Assembly: GCF_900112495.1 (NCBI RefSeq)
Contig: NZ_FOMA01000004.1
Location: forward strand, 310,001-374,000
From: Bacillus sp. OV322
GTDB lineage: Bacteria > Bacillota > Bacilli > Bacillales > DSM-1321
Direction: 5' to 3'
Length of the DNA stretch: 64,000 nt
The notes under the pieces were generated by a model. That model was given only the letters and a program-made list of their open reading frames with translations. It searched no databases and was not told the origin of the DNA. This document shows, one piece after another, positions 35,091 through 44,477 of the stretch. The position numbers and the translations under genes are program-made. Within the stretch, counting starts at the first letter, position 1. The number at the start of each line of letters is the position of its first letter.

Positions 35091-35819
35091 TTATTTTTCA
35101 TCAGGAACTGCACAGCTGCCATCTGCGCAAAAAGCATCTGCTGGTGTATCTCCTGAAAGATCCTTAAGCTTCTGTACAGGATTTTCCTCCTGCCATACCT
35201 GCTGTAGTGCTCCAGTAAAGGTTTCGGCTGGCTGTGCTCCTGAAATGGCATACTTTTGATTGATGACAAAATAAGGAACTCCGGTAATCCCGTATTGCTG
35301 TGCCATACTTTCATCCTGGCGAACATCAGCGGCATACGCATTTTTGTCGCTTAATACCTCTTTTGCTTCCTCCCTGTCCAAGCCGGAAGCTTCAGCTATA
35401 TCAGCCAGAACCTCTGGATCACTGACAATCTTGGACTCTGTAAAATACGCGTAAAGAAGCTTTTCAGTCATCACTGCTTCTTTTCCATGAAGCTTGGCAA
35501 ACTTAGCCAGGCGATGGGCATCAAATGTATTCGTAGGCTTCATGTTTTCAAAATTAAACTCCAAACCTTCACTTTGTGCCTGCTGGCCGATTCCCGCGTT
35601 AGCCTGCTTAGCTTGTTCAATGCTCATGCCATACTTCTTAGCCAGCATTTCATGAATATTTTCTCCAGCATTCAGTGCTGAGTTTGGATCCAGCTCGAAG
35701 CTTTTAAACTCCACTTCCACTTGATCTTTATGGGGAAATTGAGAAAGCGCTGCTTCTAGGCGGCGTTTTCCAATATAACAAAACGGACAAACAAAATCAG
35801 ACCATACTTCAATTTTCAT
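35091..35819 (-). CDS. FrnE/DsbA-family thioredoxin-like oxidoreductase
   Basis: A 242-residue DsbA-fold protein with a CPFC active site (C11 and C14) at the end of the first strand (MKIEVWSDFVCPFCYIGKRRLE), a helical insertion and the cis-proline segment GVPYFVIN. There is no signal peptide, so it acts in the cytoplasm, like FrnE-type dithiol oxidoreductases. It ends with a Cys-containing tail (AFCADGSCAVPDEK). Start at ATG 35819 with AGAGGTG upstream. Confidence 0.87.
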   Translation of the reverse strand: MKIEVWSDFVCPFCYIGKRRLEAALSQFPHKDQVEVEFKSFELDPNSALNAGENIHEMLAKKYGMSIEQAKQANAGIGQQAQSEGLEFNFENMKPTNTFDAHRLAKFAKLHGKEAVMTEKLLYAYFTESKIVSDPEVLADIAEASGLDREEAKEVLSDKNAYAADVRQDESMAQQYGITGVPYFVINQKYAISGAQPAETFTGALQQVWQEENPVQKLKDLSGDTPADAFCADGSCAVPDEK

Positions 35820-35906
35820 ATTGGCACCTCTTTTATACAAGATAGTTTCTATAGTAGCATATCACTCAGAAAAGCGTACACAAAATGCATACCTCTTGTC
35901 ATGGGC

Positions 35907-35947
35907 ATGCAAAAACCCCGATCATTCATGACCCGGGGCTTTTGCAT
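35907..35947. terminator. Terminator downstream of the SDR gene
   Basis: ATGCAAAA-CCCCG pairs with CGGGG-TTTTGCAT. On the minus strand the GGGGTTTTTGC side ends the short-chain dehydrogenase transcript, and it lies 8 bp after the stop. Confidence 0.75.
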
Positions 35948-35954
35948 GTGTATG

Positions 35955-36776
35955 TTATTCTGTTGTTTTTTTCCATTTATCTTCCATCAGCATTTTACCT
36001 GGCCAAGTATAGGCCATGATGCCTCCATCTGCAGTAATATCTTCTCCCGTTATATATGAACTGTCATCTGAAGCAAGGAACAGGGCCACAGAAGCTATTT
36101 CTTTCGGATCACCTAATCTGCCGAGCGGAGTTATCCATTTATTCGCTTCACGGAACTCTCTTCCTGCTTCCTCTTCCTTTGAACCTGCCAATTTATCAAT
36201 GAGCGGCGTTTCAATAGTACCAGGTGAAATAGAGTTCGCTCTGATGCCATCACGCGCATAATCGATAGCCATCGCTTTTGTAAAATTGGTGATGCCTCCT
36301 TTCGCTGCATTATAACCTGATCGATTACGATCTGCAGCGCGGCCAGACATAGATGAGGTATTAATGATTGAACCCCCGCCGTCAAGCATAAGCGGAATCA
36401 GGTACTTGCTGCATAAAAAAGTTCCGCGCAGATCTACAGCAATGATACTATCGAAAAGTTCCACAGGATATTCATGCACCTTTCCGCCTTCTTGATCGAC
36501 TCCAGCATTATTGAATAGCACATCAATGGTTCCATGCTCTTCCTTCACTTGTTTGGCAAATGCTGAAACACTTTCTTCACTTGATACATCAACATGATAG
36601 GCATAAGCCTTGCCATTATTTTTCTTGATTGTATCCACTGTTTCTTTTACTTGATCCTCTTTCACATCCGCACATAAAACTGTGGCGCCTTCACGGGCAA
36701 AAAGCTCTGCGGCTGCCTGCCCAATACCGGTAGCCGATCCTGTAATGACAGCCACTTTATTTTCTAATCTGCCCAA
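35955..36776 (-). CDS. Short-chain dehydrogenase/reductase
   Basis: A 273-residue classical SDR. The cofactor motif TGSATGIGQAAAELF (TGxxxGxG), NNAG, and the catalytic set S (NTSSMSG), Y and K (SGYNAAKGG) are all present. An acidic ADVKED after strand 2 suggests an NAD preference. The substrate is not known. The start is TTG (36776-36774), with GGGGAGG 7 nt upstream. Confidence 0.88.
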   Translation of the reverse strand: MGRLENKVAVITGSATGIGQAAAELFAREGATVLCADVKEDQVKETVDTIKKNNGKAYAYHVDVSSEESVSAFAKQVKEEHGTIDVLFNNAGVDQEGGKVHEYPVELFDSIIAVDLRGTFLCSKYLIPLMLDGGGSIINTSSMSGRAADRNRSGYNAAKGGITNFTKAMAIDYARDGIRANSISPGTIETPLIDKLAGSKEEEAGREFREANKWITPLGRLGDPKEIASVALFLASDDSSYITGEDITADGGIMAYTWPGKMLMEDKWKKTTE

Positions 36777-36808
36777 TTAAATGACCTCCCCATGATTTAT
36801 GTTTATAA

Positions 36809-37038
36809 AAGGCTCTTTTCTTAAAGATTGTTGTTTTTAAATTGTTCTATGAAGCGAACCTGTTGTTAAACCAGGTTTATTGGAGTGTAAGGTGCGAGAC
36901 TCCTGTGGGATTAGCGGGAAGGTGAGACCCCGCAAGCGCAGCTGAGGAGGCTCACCACCCGCCCCACGGAAAGCGAGCATCCTGGAGCGGAAATCAACCC
37001 CTTGCTCAGGTAGCAACAAAGTTTACGAAAACAGCCTT
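36809..37038 (-). repeat. Family A repeat, full copy 5
   Basis: Reverse orientation: AAGGCTCTTTTCTTAAAGATTG at the left and TTTACGAAAACAGCCTT at the right, 230 bp. It lies upstream of the SDR gene, with the usual internal GC-rich palindromes. Confidence 0.85.
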
Positions 37039-37098
37039 ATAAAAATACCCTGTATGTGAAATAGTAAACATAGTTAATCTTTTGGTGGTTTTAGTTGC

Positions 37099-37129
37099 AA
37101 AAAAAATAAACGGCTCCTTAAAAGAGCCG
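37099..37129 (-). terminator. Terminator of the DUF1294 gene
   Basis: CGGCTC and GAGCCG flank a 7-nt loop, followed on the minus strand by TTTATTTTTTTT. Confidence 0.8.
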
Positions 37130-37170
37130 CCCTGCTTTCGTAATTAAACCCATCGTCAATTTAGCTTTAG

Positions 37171-37443
37171 CTATTGGAAAGTCAAATAAACCATAGCCAG
37201 AAGCTGCAAAACCATCAGGAGAGGAAAGCCGTATGCAAAGCTGGCATTCTTTGTTTTATGGCGGAAATTCCTCATTCCAGCAAATCCGCCGGTTCCTCCG
37301 CCCACCCAGGCAAGGAGCCACAGGGTTGCTTCGCTGATCCGGTACTCATGGTTTCTCGCCTTTCTTTTATCGATGCCCATTATGGTAAAAGAAATGATAT
37401 TAATAATAACAAAATAAATCCATAGCACTTCCATGCCTGACAT
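37171..37443 (-). CDS. ysdA: DUF1294 membrane protein YsdA
   Basis: A 90-residue protein with an N-terminal membrane helix, the DUF1294 core (MGIDKRKARNHEYRISEATLWLLAWVGGGTGGFAGM, FRHKTKNASF) and a C-terminal helix. Function unknown. The ATG at 37443 is 8 nt after GGAG and gives the same length as B. subtilis YsdA. It lies directly downstream of rplT, as in B. subtilis. Confidence 0.85.
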   Translation of the reverse strand: MSGMEVLWIYFVIINIISFTIMGIDKRKARNHEYRISEATLWLLAWVGGGTGGFAGMRNFRHKTKNASFAYGFPLLMVLQLLAMVYLTFQ

Positions 37444-37524
37444 TTCCTTCACTCCAATTCCCCCACATATGAAAAAAGCCACTCTCCCGAAAGAGAATGG
37501 CTTCTTTAACAGATCAATTTGATC

Positions 37525-37884
37525 TTATTTTTCGTATTGCTGTTTTGCAGCTGTCGCTAATTGAGCAAATGCTTGTTCATCAGAGATAGCAAGCTCAGCT
37601 AGCATTTTACGGTTAACTTCGATACCTGCAAGCTTCAAGCCATGCATTAAACGGCTATAAGAAAGACCGTTCATGCGTGCTGCTGCATTGATACGAGTAA
37701 TCCAAAGTTTGCGGAAGTCGCGCTTTTTCTGGCGACGGTCGCGGAAAGCATACAATAATGATTTCATTACTTGCTGATTAGCAACTTTATATAATGTATG
37801 TTTGGAACCGTAGTAACCTTTGGCTAATTTAAGAACTTTTTTACGACGTTTGCGAGTAACAGTACCGCCTTTTACACGTGGCAT
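37525..37884 (-). CDS. rplT: Ribosomal protein L20
   Basis: A 119-residue basic protein required for 50S assembly, and the repressor of its own operon by binding the infC leader. It starts [16 protein letters not shown] and contains [21 protein letters not shown], standard L20. It is third in infC-rpmI-rplT. Confidence 0.98.
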   Translation of the reverse strand: MPRVKGGTVTRKRRKKVLKLAKGYYGSKHTLYKVANQQVMKSLLYAFRDRRQKKRDFRKLWITRINAAARMNGLSYSRLMHGLKLAGIEVNRKMLAELAISDEQAFAQLATAAKQQYEK

Positions 37885-37919
37885 GTTATTTCCCTCCTAT
37901 TTCAATCGATAACTCGATC

Positions 37920-38120
37920 TTACTTAATATTGTCTAGCATATGACGAATACGTTTGAAGTCACCTTTGCTTACAAGGCTAGCTTTGCGCAGCTTACGCTT
38001 TTGCTTAGTAGATTTGTTAGCAAATAAATGGCTTGTATAAGCGTTTGAACGCTTAAGTTTGCCGGATCCAGTTTTTTTGAAACGTTTTGCAGATCCGCGG
38101 TGTGTTTTCATTTTAGGCAT
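37920..38120 (-). CDS. rpmI: Ribosomal protein L35
   Basis: A 66-residue basic ribosomal protein: [24 protein letters not shown], then [15 protein letters not shown]. It is the middle gene of infC-rpmI-rplT, spaced 21 and 35 bp from its neighbours. Confidence 0.98.
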   Translation of the reverse strand: MPKMKTHRGSAKRFKKTGSGKLKRSNAYTSHLFANKSTKQKRKLRKASLVSKGDFKRIRHMLDNIK

Positions 38121-38141
38121 AAGGTATTCCTCCTCATTACA

Positions 38142-38657
38142 TTACTTTTCGTTTTTCGGTGCTAAAACCAGGAACATGCTGCGGCCATCCATTTTTGGGT
38201 GTGATTCAATGGTCGCCACTTCTTTACATGCAGCTGAGAAACGGTCTAGTACACGCTGGCCGATTTCCTTATGCGTGATTGCACGTCCTTTGAAACGGAT
38301 AGAAGCTTTCACTTTATCGCCTTTTTCAAGGAACTTGATTGCATTCCGAAGTTTTGTATTGAAGTCATGCTCATCAATAGTTGGGCTCAAGCGAACCTCT
38401 TTTAAGCTAATTACTTTTTGATTCTTGCGTGCTTCTTTGTCTTTCTTTTGCTGCTCGAAGCGGAATTTTCCGTAGTCCATTATGCGGGCTACCGGAGGCT
38501 TTGCATTCGCAGCAACTAATACTAGATCAAGATTTGCACGAGCGGCAATGTCCAATGCCTCGAATTTCGTTTTGATTCCAAGCTGTTCTCCGTTTTGGTC
38601 AATAAGACGAAGTTCACGGGCCCGGATGCCCTCGTTTACCATCATGTCTTTACTAAT
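38142..38657 (-). CDS. infC: Translation initiation factor IF-3, ATT start
   Basis: IF-3 checks start-codon pairing on the 30S subunit. The 171 residues begin [23 protein letters not shown] and end [10 protein letters not shown], the full family length. The start is the rare ATT at 38657-38655, 7 nt after GGAGGTG; the frame is open further upstream but has no suitable site and is not conserved. ATT starts are known for infC, where IF-3 rejects its own start codon and so limits its synthesis. Confidence 0.95.
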   Translation of the reverse strand: MSKDMMVNEGIRARELRLIDQNGEQLGIKTKFEALDIAARANLDLVLVAANAKPPVARIMDYGKFRFEQQKKDKEARKNQKVISLKEVRLSPTIDEHDFNTKLRNAIKFLEKGDKVKASIRFKGRAITHKEIGQRVLDRFSAACKEVATIESHPKMDGRSMFLVLAPKNEK

Positions 38658-38779
38658 AGTTAGCCACCTCCAAGGATATTTAGCGAATACAAGCGTTCGG
38701 GCTGAAGAAACCAACTCACTGCCAACACTTTCGCTTGCCATTGCCATGATCTGTTTAGTTTGCATCTACTTTTAATCAA

Positions 38780-38940
38780 TAAAAAAGTGTGGATGCATAG
38801 AAACACCCACACAGATAGACTAGATAGAATCATTCCAAATAATCAAATCATGAAACCTGTTAACAACACGATTTGCGTCAACCAGGTGAGAAGCGGGTGC
38901 TTCTTCTTTTCCTCAAACTCGTATTCAATTTACCTTAGAA
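38780..38940 (-). promoter_or_regulatory. L20-type autoregulatory leader of infC-rpmI-rplT
   Basis: On the minus strand the leader contains AGAAGCACCCGCTTCTCACC and GGTTGACGCA, which are recognised in Bacillus L20 leaders. It ends with a terminator GTGTGG / CCACAC plus TTTTTTATTG (38810-38780). L20 binding would promote this terminator. Confidence 0.8.
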
Positions 38941-38970
38941 AATATATCATAAACACAGATGTTTTGTCAA
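38941..38970 (-). promoter_or_regulatory. Sigma-A promoter of infC-rpmI-rplT
   Basis: A perfect TTGACA (38970-38965) and TATATT (38946-38941), 18 bp apart on the minus strand, immediately upstream of the L20-type leader. Confidence 0.8.
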
Positions 38971-39059
38971 ATACATTACTTTGTTTTTCACAACAAAAAT
39001 TATCTTATCAAATATCCTGGGTTTTGGCAATACGTTTTGTAAAAATATATAAAATATCC

Positions 39060-39560
39060 TTAACCAAGGAGCTTCGACATGTAGAATTCATCTGCAAACT
39101 TTCCTCCGAAATACAGCGAGTCCAGTTTAGTGCCTTCAATCTCAAACCCCATTTTTTTATATAATGCGATGGCAGCTTCATTATAGGCGATCACAGTAAG
39201 CTCAAGTCTATGCAGGTTCATCCTTCTTGCATGTTCTTCACACTCAGCGAATAAACGGGTGCCGGCGCCTTTCCCTCTCGCCTGCTCTGCCACGCCGATT
39301 ACAATATATGCTTTATGGCGTGCTCTTTCATTACTGTTTCCAATGAGCATTAAATATCCGATTAATTCCCCATCGCTGTCTTCAGCTATAAAAACCTTTG
39401 TAACCTCCTCGTCCCCTGCCCTCAAAAATCTTCCCTCAAGCATTTCAGGCCTTACCTTTCTTTCACCTGGATTAAAAAGCATAAAGCCTGATTCATCTGC
39501 ATGCTCCATCAATGCTGCCAAATCTTTGGCGTCCTTTTGCAACGCTGTACGGATCTTCAT
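39060..39560 (-). CDS. GNAT N-acetyltransferase
   Basis: A 166-residue acetyltransferase of the RimI-like GNAT type. The acetyl-CoA loop is VIGVAEQARGKGAGTRLFAECEE, followed by LELTVIAYNEAAIALYKKMGFEIEG. The substrate is unknown. It lies between infC and thrS and is flanked by a Family B repeat. Confidence 0.85.
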   Translation of the reverse strand: MKIRTALQKDAKDLAALMEHADESGFMLFNPGERKVRPEMLEGRFLRAGDEEVTKVFIAEDSDGELIGYLMLIGNSNERARHKAYIVIGVAEQARGKGAGTRLFAECEEHARRMNLHRLELTVIAYNEAAIALYKKMGFEIEGTKLDSLYFGGKFADEFYMSKLLG

Positions 39561-39579
39561 AATTTTCTCCTCCCCCCTA

Positions 39580-39780
39580 TAAAGCGCAAGCGCCTGAATA
39601 GCAGATCAAAGACTAAGAACGCCGCGTCCTGCGGCAACGTCTTTGTGACCCCCGTCCTGAGGGCCTCCGACAAGCATAAGACGCATCCGAATAGAAGGTG
39701 CTCTTTGCCTTCAATTCGGATGCGTCTTATGACCTCGAGGGGCTAGGCGCTGGAGCTGGACTACATAAAGCGGAAGCACC
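39580..39780 (+). repeat. Family B structured repeat, copy 7
   Basis: One full copy (39580-39764) plus a stub of the next head (39766-39780). Its long stem is perfect over 18 bp: CATAAGACGCATCCGAAT (39675-39692) with its complement (39714-39731). The inner stem is GAAGGT/GCCTTC, a G-U variant of the other copies. Confidence 0.88.
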
Positions 39781-39787
39781 CAGTTTA

Positions 39788-39850
39788 AAAAAAGGCCATG
39801 CCCCTTTCCGTGCAAATACGTACTGCACAGCTATGGAGTCATGGCTCTTT
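39788..39850 (-). terminator. thrS terminator
   Basis: On the minus strand GCCATG..GTGCA pairs with TGCAC..CATGGC, followed by CTTTTTTT. Confidence 0.7.
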
Positions 39851-39896
39851 GATGGAATATAAATTCGTACTGCGGTATGACCAGTACTTCTTAGGC

Positions 39897-41828
39897 TTAT
39901 AGTTTCGCTTCTTGCTTTATGGCATTTACAAATTCATCAAAAGCGACTGTTTCAGACTTTTGTTCTCCGTATTTACGGACATTGACACTGCCTTCCTTGC
40001 TTTCATTATCCCCTACTACAAGCATATAAGGGATTTTCTGCATTTGGGCTTCACGGATTTTATAGCCGATTTTTTCATCACGCTGATCCAGGGATACACG
40101 AAGTCCTTGGGCCTGCAGCTTTTCCTGCACTTCCTTGGCATAGCTGAGGTGGATTTCAGGTGATACAGGAATAACCTGAACCTGGACAGGTGCCAGCCAT
40201 GTCGGGAATGCACCTTTATATTCTTCAATCAGGAATGCGACAAAACGCTCCATTGTCGATACGACTCCGCGGTGGATAACGACCGGACGGTGCGGCTTGC
40301 CGTCTTCACCCACATAGCTTAAATCGAAGCGTTCCGGCAATAAGAAATCAAGCTGGACAGTTGACAATGTTTCGTCCTTGCCAAGCGCCGTACGCACCTG
40401 GACATCAAGCTTAGGGCCATAGAATGCCGCTTCGCCTTCTGCCTCGAAATACTCAAGACCAAGATCATCCATGGCTTCCTTCAGCATGCTTTGCGCTTTT
40501 TCCCACATAGCATCATCATTGAAATATTTTTCAGTATCCTCTGGGTCACGGTAAGATAACCGGAAAGAGTAATCCTTAATATCGAAGTCCTTGTATACCT
40601 CTAATACCAGATTGACTACACGTTTGAATTCTTCTTTAATCTGGTCAGGGCGTACAAATAGATGAGCATCATTCAAAGTCATTCCTCGGACACGCTGCAA
40701 TCCTGAAAGCGCACCAGACATTTCATAACGGTGCATAAGCCCAAGCTCGGCAATGCGGATCGGAAGCTCGCGGTAGCTATGGATGTCATTTTTATAAATC
40801 ATCATATGATGCGGGCAGTTCATTGGACGAAGAACAAGCTGCTCATTCTCCATTTCCATAACAGGAAACATGTCGTCCTGATAGTGATCCCAGTGTCCTG
40901 AAGTTTTATATAAATCTACACTTCCCATAACAGGAGTATATACATGGTCATAGCCTAAACGCTCTTCTTTATCCACAATATACCGTTCGATAACACGGCG
41001 GATAGTCGCGCCTTTTGGCAGCCACATCGGAAGACCTTGGCCAACCTTTTGAGAGCTTGTAAACAGGCTCAGTTCTTTGCCGAGCTTGCGGTGGTCGCGC
41101 TCTTTTGCTTCTTCAAGCATCTGCATATGTTTTTCAAGATCTTCTTTCTTGAAGAAAGCAGTTCCATACACACGCTGAAGCATTTTATTATCACTGTTTC
41201 CTCTCCAATAAGCGCCAGCAATGCTCAAAAGCTTGAATTCTTTGATTTTGCCTGTTGAAGGTACATGGATTCCGCGGCACAGGTCAAAAAATTCTCCCTG
41301 CTCATAAAGCGTTACCTGCTGCTCCTCAGGAATGGCATCGATAAGCTCAAGCTTATATTCGTCCCCAATTTCCTTGAATTTGCTGATTGCTTCATCACGG
41401 CTTACCTCTTTGCGGAGGATTTCGAGATTTTCATTCACGATTTTTTTCATTTCTTTTTCAATCTTCGGCAAATCTTCTGGAGTTAAAGACTCTTCAAGAT
41501 CCATATCATAGTAGAATCCGCCTTCGATAACCGGGCCAACTCCGAATTTAGCATTTTTAAACAAACGTTTAACAGCCTGTGCCATTAAATGTGCTGTACT
41601 ATGGCGAAGAACCTCAAGAGCTTCTGCGCTATCTTGTGTAACAATTTCTATTGAACCATCTTCAGTAATCGGACGTTTTAAATCATACAGCTCGCCGTTA
41701 AATTTTCCGGCTATTGATTTTTTCTTTAGTCCCGGGCTGATTGAAAACGCAATGTCTTCAGTTGTAGTTCCGGCCGGAAACTCTTTTACAGCGCCGTCTG
41801 GAAATGAAATCTTGATTGATTCTGACAT
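39897..41828 (-). CDS. thrS: Threonyl-tRNA synthetase
   Basis: It charges tRNA-Thr. The 643 residues have an N-terminal TGS domain (1-62), the editing domain with the H76xxxH80 motif ([11 protein letters not shown]), the class II core with zinc-binding RPMNCPHHM and RGMTLNDAH, and the anticodon domain ([10 protein letters not shown]). It is controlled by a T-box upstream. Confidence 0.98.
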   Translation of the reverse strand: MSESIKISFPDGAVKEFPAGTTTEDIAFSISPGLKKKSIAGKFNGELYDLKRPITEDGSIEIVTQDSAEALEVLRHSTAHLMAQAVKRLFKNAKFGVGPVIEGGFYYDMDLEESLTPEDLPKIEKEMKKIVNENLEILRKEVSRDEAISKFKEIGDEYKLELIDAIPEEQQVTLYEQGEFFDLCRGIHVPSTGKIKEFKLLSIAGAYWRGNSDNKMLQRVYGTAFFKKEDLEKHMQMLEEAKERDHRKLGKELSLFTSSQKVGQGLPMWLPKGATIRRVIERYIVDKEERLGYDHVYTPVMGSVDLYKTSGHWDHYQDDMFPVMEMENEQLVLRPMNCPHHMMIYKNDIHSYRELPIRIAELGLMHRYEMSGALSGLQRVRGMTLNDAHLFVRPDQIKEEFKRVVNLVLEVYKDFDIKDYSFRLSYRDPEDTEKYFNDDAMWEKAQSMLKEAMDDLGLEYFEAEGEAAFYGPKLDVQVRTALGKDETLSTVQLDFLLPERFDLSYVGEDGKPHRPVVIHRGVVSTMERFVAFLIEEYKGAFPTWLAPVQVQVIPVSPEIHLSYAKEVQEKLQAQGLRVSLDQRDEKIGYKIREAQMQKIPYMLVVGDNESKEGSVNVRKYGEQKSETVAFDEFVNAIKQEAKL

Positions 41829-41904
41829 TCAAATCTCTCCTTTTTACTTCTATTTTTTATTCCCGGGCACTGGCCCGAAAGCCAGACAGGGGTTTGAAAA
41901 AACA

Positions 41905-42170
41905 CAAAAAAAGCCCGCCCCTGTATAAAATACAGGGACGAGCTTTATCATATAAGATTAACCCGCGGTTCCACCCTTGTTTCATTCCCCATCTAAGGAA
42001 ATGACACTCGTGACTTTTAACGGCAGCTTCCCGTCAGCCAATACTTGCTTAAGCGTTCCTGGCTGAAGTTTAGAGGCGGTAAGCGTACTAATCGTGCTGG
42101 GAAGCTTTCAGCCGTGTCCTCCCTCTCTGACAGCCCGTAATTAGAATGCCCTTGTCCTCATCATAACTTT
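41905..42170 (-). promoter_or_regulatory. Thr T-box leader of thrS
   Basis: The T-box core AAGGGTGGAACCGCGGG lies at 41978-41962 on the minus strand. It is followed by the terminator AGCTCGTCCCTGTAT / ATACAGGGGCGGGCT plus a run of seven T. An ACC in the upstream stem region could be the threonine specifier, but I could not place it with certainty. Confidence 0.93.
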
Positions 42171-42275
42171 TTCGAATGTTTTTTTCATAGTATGTAGGAA
42201 ATTATAAAGTGTTATGTAAAGAAAAGCAAGACCATTTTCACAGACTTTTCAAAAGTAATTACGGCTTTTAGCCTG

Positions 42276-43124
42276 CTATGCAAAGCCGTTTTGCTCACTG
42301 AACGTATGGAGGGGCTTGATGACCGTTCTTTCCTCAAAAATCCTGCTGATGGTCCGGATCAATCCGTCCTCGCTTTCATTCGTATACAGATGCAAAGAAG
42401 AAGGTGCAATAGAAATCAAGGGAGCCAAAACAGAAGAATCAATGTAAAAAGGATTTTTTTCACTCATAAGCTTCCTGTCAATCAGCCGGTATACTTCCTG
42501 TTTATCCATCTTCATACACTTATCATTATAAAAGTGAAAGCCATTGTCATGGAGCAAATGTATGATGCCTGTTTTCGGCTGCCGTTCGTTCAGCATATCA
42601 CGAAGCGAAGCAATGAAGTTCTGATAATCCTGTTCCAGCTTATATTCATCAATGGCGAGACCCGCGTAGTGCAGCAGGGTATCGTAAAAGGACTTGAGCC
42701 GGAAGGTGGCAAATGAATTAAAAGAGAATGTATCTTTTTCCAGCAGGATGGTCCTCAATCCTTCTTCAAGGATGGCCTTTTCCTTGCCAAACAGACTCTT
42801 TTTATGTTTCTTCTTGTCTCCTTCTATGATGGAATGCGCTATATCGGTAATCGCCTCCACTTCTTCTCTTTCCTGAAAAAAAAATTTCTTGGTCACGATA
42901 TCCTCAAGAACATTTGACAGTTTTTCCTTCAGCAAATAGGAATAAAAGACATCACTTAACATCGACAGTATCTTTTCGGCATTATTTTCTTTTATCTGAA
43001 CGATCAATTTGAGGTCAGTGCTGAAATGAATATGTGAATGGAGTTCTGCCCAGTATGGATGGATAGAAACCAATTTCTTTAAAATGATTGCTTCTGATTC
43101 GTTTTGAAAATGGATATGCACCAA
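42276..43124 (-). CDS. ytxC: Sporulation-associated protein YtxC
   Basis: A 282-residue protein of the YtxC family, found only in spore formers and located beside thrS and dnaI. No catalytic motif is visible; the markers are DIVTKKFFFQEREEVEAI and FATFRLKSFYDTLLHYAGLAIDEYKLEQDYQNFI. Role unknown. The likely start is TTG (43124-43122) with GGGGG 7 nt upstream. A hairpin (CGGCTTT/AAAGCCG) overlaps its stop. Confidence 0.82.
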   Translation of the reverse strand: MVHIHFQNESEAIILKKLVSIHPYWAELHSHIHFSTDLKLIVQIKENNAEKILSMLSDVFYSYLLKEKLSNVLEDIVTKKFFFQEREEVEAITDIAHSIIEGDKKKHKKSLFGKEKAILEEGLRTILLEKDTFSFNSFATFRLKSFYDTLLHYAGLAIDEYKLEQDYQNFIASLRDMLNERQPKTGIIHLLHDNGFHFYNDKCMKMDKQEVYRLIDRKLMSEKNPFYIDSSVLAPLISIAPSSLHLYTNESEDGLIRTISRIFEERTVIKPLHTFSEQNGFA

Positions 43125-43241
43125 ATCTATTCCCCCCTAAGCCTGCCTTTCTGCTTATGTATATGGGATAAGCCCTCTATTTAGAAGCAGGAGGGGAACA
43201 GAATATGGAAAAATGGTATCTGGCGCAAAAGTTCTTTAAAA

Positions 43242-43473
43242 AAGGCTGTTTTCGTAAACTTTGCTGCTATGAAACAAGGTGGTTGATTTCCGCTCCAGGA
43301 TGCTCACTTTCCGCGGGGCAGGCGGTGAGCATCCTCGGCTGCGCCTGCTTAGGTCTCACCTTCCCGCAAAACCCGCAGGAGTCTCGCACCTTACGCTACA
43401 ATCAACCTGGCTTAACAACGGGATTGCCTCACATAACAAATTAAAAAACAACAATCTTTAAGAAAAGAGCCTT
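43242..43473 (+). repeat. Family A repeat, full copy 6
   Basis: AAGGCTGTTTTCGTAAACTT at the left and AAGAAAAGAGCCTT at the right, 232 bp, upstream of ytxC. Short reading frames inside it (VDFRSRML type) recur in other copies and reflect the repeat, not genes. Confidence 0.88.
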
Positions 43474-43483
43474 AAAAAAGAGT

Positions 43484-43525
43484 CTAAAAAGTAAAAACAG
43501 GCAGCTGTCCGCAGCCGCCTGTTTT
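43484..43525 (-). terminator. dnaI terminator
   Basis: AAACAGGC-GCTG pairs with CAGC-GCCTGTTT, and on the minus strand is followed by TTACTTTTTAG. Confidence 0.8.
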
Positions 43526-43535
43526 ATGTATATGT

Positions 43536-44477
43536 TTAAAGTCTTCTATTTTTCCCGTTTAAATGGATGGGCTCAGCCAGATAGCGGATCCTCTCCATGA
43601 CACGTGCTGCCTTTACTTCTTCTTTTTCCCCCCGCTGTGAAAAGGTTAAATGATTTTTCAAGCCATCCATGTCGAAATTGGACGTGAAAAAGGTAGGAAG
43701 GTTTTCAAGCATTCTAAACTGCAGAATGGGCCCGATGACTTCATCTCTTCCCCAGCTTGTCATCGTTTCCGCACCAAAATCATCAAGCATAAGTATAGGA
43801 GCATGCTTGGTCATTTCTATTTTTTCATTGATCGTATTGTCCCCAATGGAGCCTTTTAGCTCTCTGAGAAAGTCAGGCACATATACAATCAGGGAAGAAA
43901 TTTGTTTTTTGGCCAGCTCATTTGCAATGGCCCCAAGCAGATATGTCTTTCCGACACCAAATTTCCCATACAGGAATAACCCCTTCTGCTTTTTCCCAGG
44001 CTCATAATCCATAACAAAGGCCATTGCCTTTTCGCCTGCATCCATTCTGCCTGCAGACGAATCGCTCAGATAAAAATCTTCTATGCCTGCAGACAGTATA
44101 TCCCTCGGAACATACAGGCTCTGAATCAGTTTTTCCCGTTTGGTTTTTTCATCATGAACTATTTTCCGGGGACATGGCTCGTAATGAAGATCAATTCCAT
44201 TGCCTTGAAGGACCAGATGCGGCTGATAGCCTTCCATCACATTTATGCAGCCTTCAAGGCTTGGGCATTTTTCACAGCCGTTTTTACTTTGTGTGCTATA
44301 TTCATAAAGCTTCATCAGGTTTTTATCCACAGTTTCCTTCGAAATGGCGGAACTGTTTTCATTTAAAAAATAACGGACATTTTCATCATTCAGGATTTCA
44401 TTTTTAGTCCGTTCATATCTTTTCTGAAAATCTCCGGTATTAGCAAGCTTATTCAGCGATTTATCAATCCGTTCCAT
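43536..44477 (-). CDS. dnaI: Primosomal protein DnaI, helicase loader
   Basis: DnaI loads the replicative helicase DnaC. The 313 residues have an N-terminal zinc-binding helicase-interaction domain (CEKCPSLEGC, then a C further on) and an AAA+ ATPase domain with Walker A GKFGVGKTYL and Walker B LMLDDFGAE. The ATG at 44477 lies 9 nt after GGAGGTG; the in-frame GTG at 44489 overlaps this site. It overlaps the end of dnaB by 14 bp, so the two are coupled. Confidence 0.96.
   Translation of the reverse strand: MERIDKSLNKLANTGDFQKRYERTKNEILNDENVRYFLNENSSAISKETVDKNLMKLYEYSTQSKNGCEKCPSLEGCINVMEGYQPHLVLQGNGIDLHYEPCPRKIVHDEKTKREKLIQSLYVPRDILSAGIEDFYLSDSSAGRMDAGEKAMAFVMDYEPGKKQKGLFLYGKFGVGKTYLLGAIANELAKKQISSLIVYVPDFLRELKGSIGDNTINEKIEMTKHAPILMLDDFGAETMTSWGRDEVIGPILQFRMLENLPTFFTSNFDMDGLKNHLTFSQRGEKEEVKAARVMERIRYLAEPIHLNGKNRRL

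Noticed and set aside
38760..39164. Possible plus-strand protein over the infC leader
   Set aside because: It overlaps the L20-type leader and promoter on the other strand, with no ribosome site or family features.
43279..43461. Short reading frames starting VDFRSRML inside several Family A copies
   Set aside because: The same frame recurs in repeat copies, has no ribosome site and follows the palindromic DNA; it is a by-product of the repeat.
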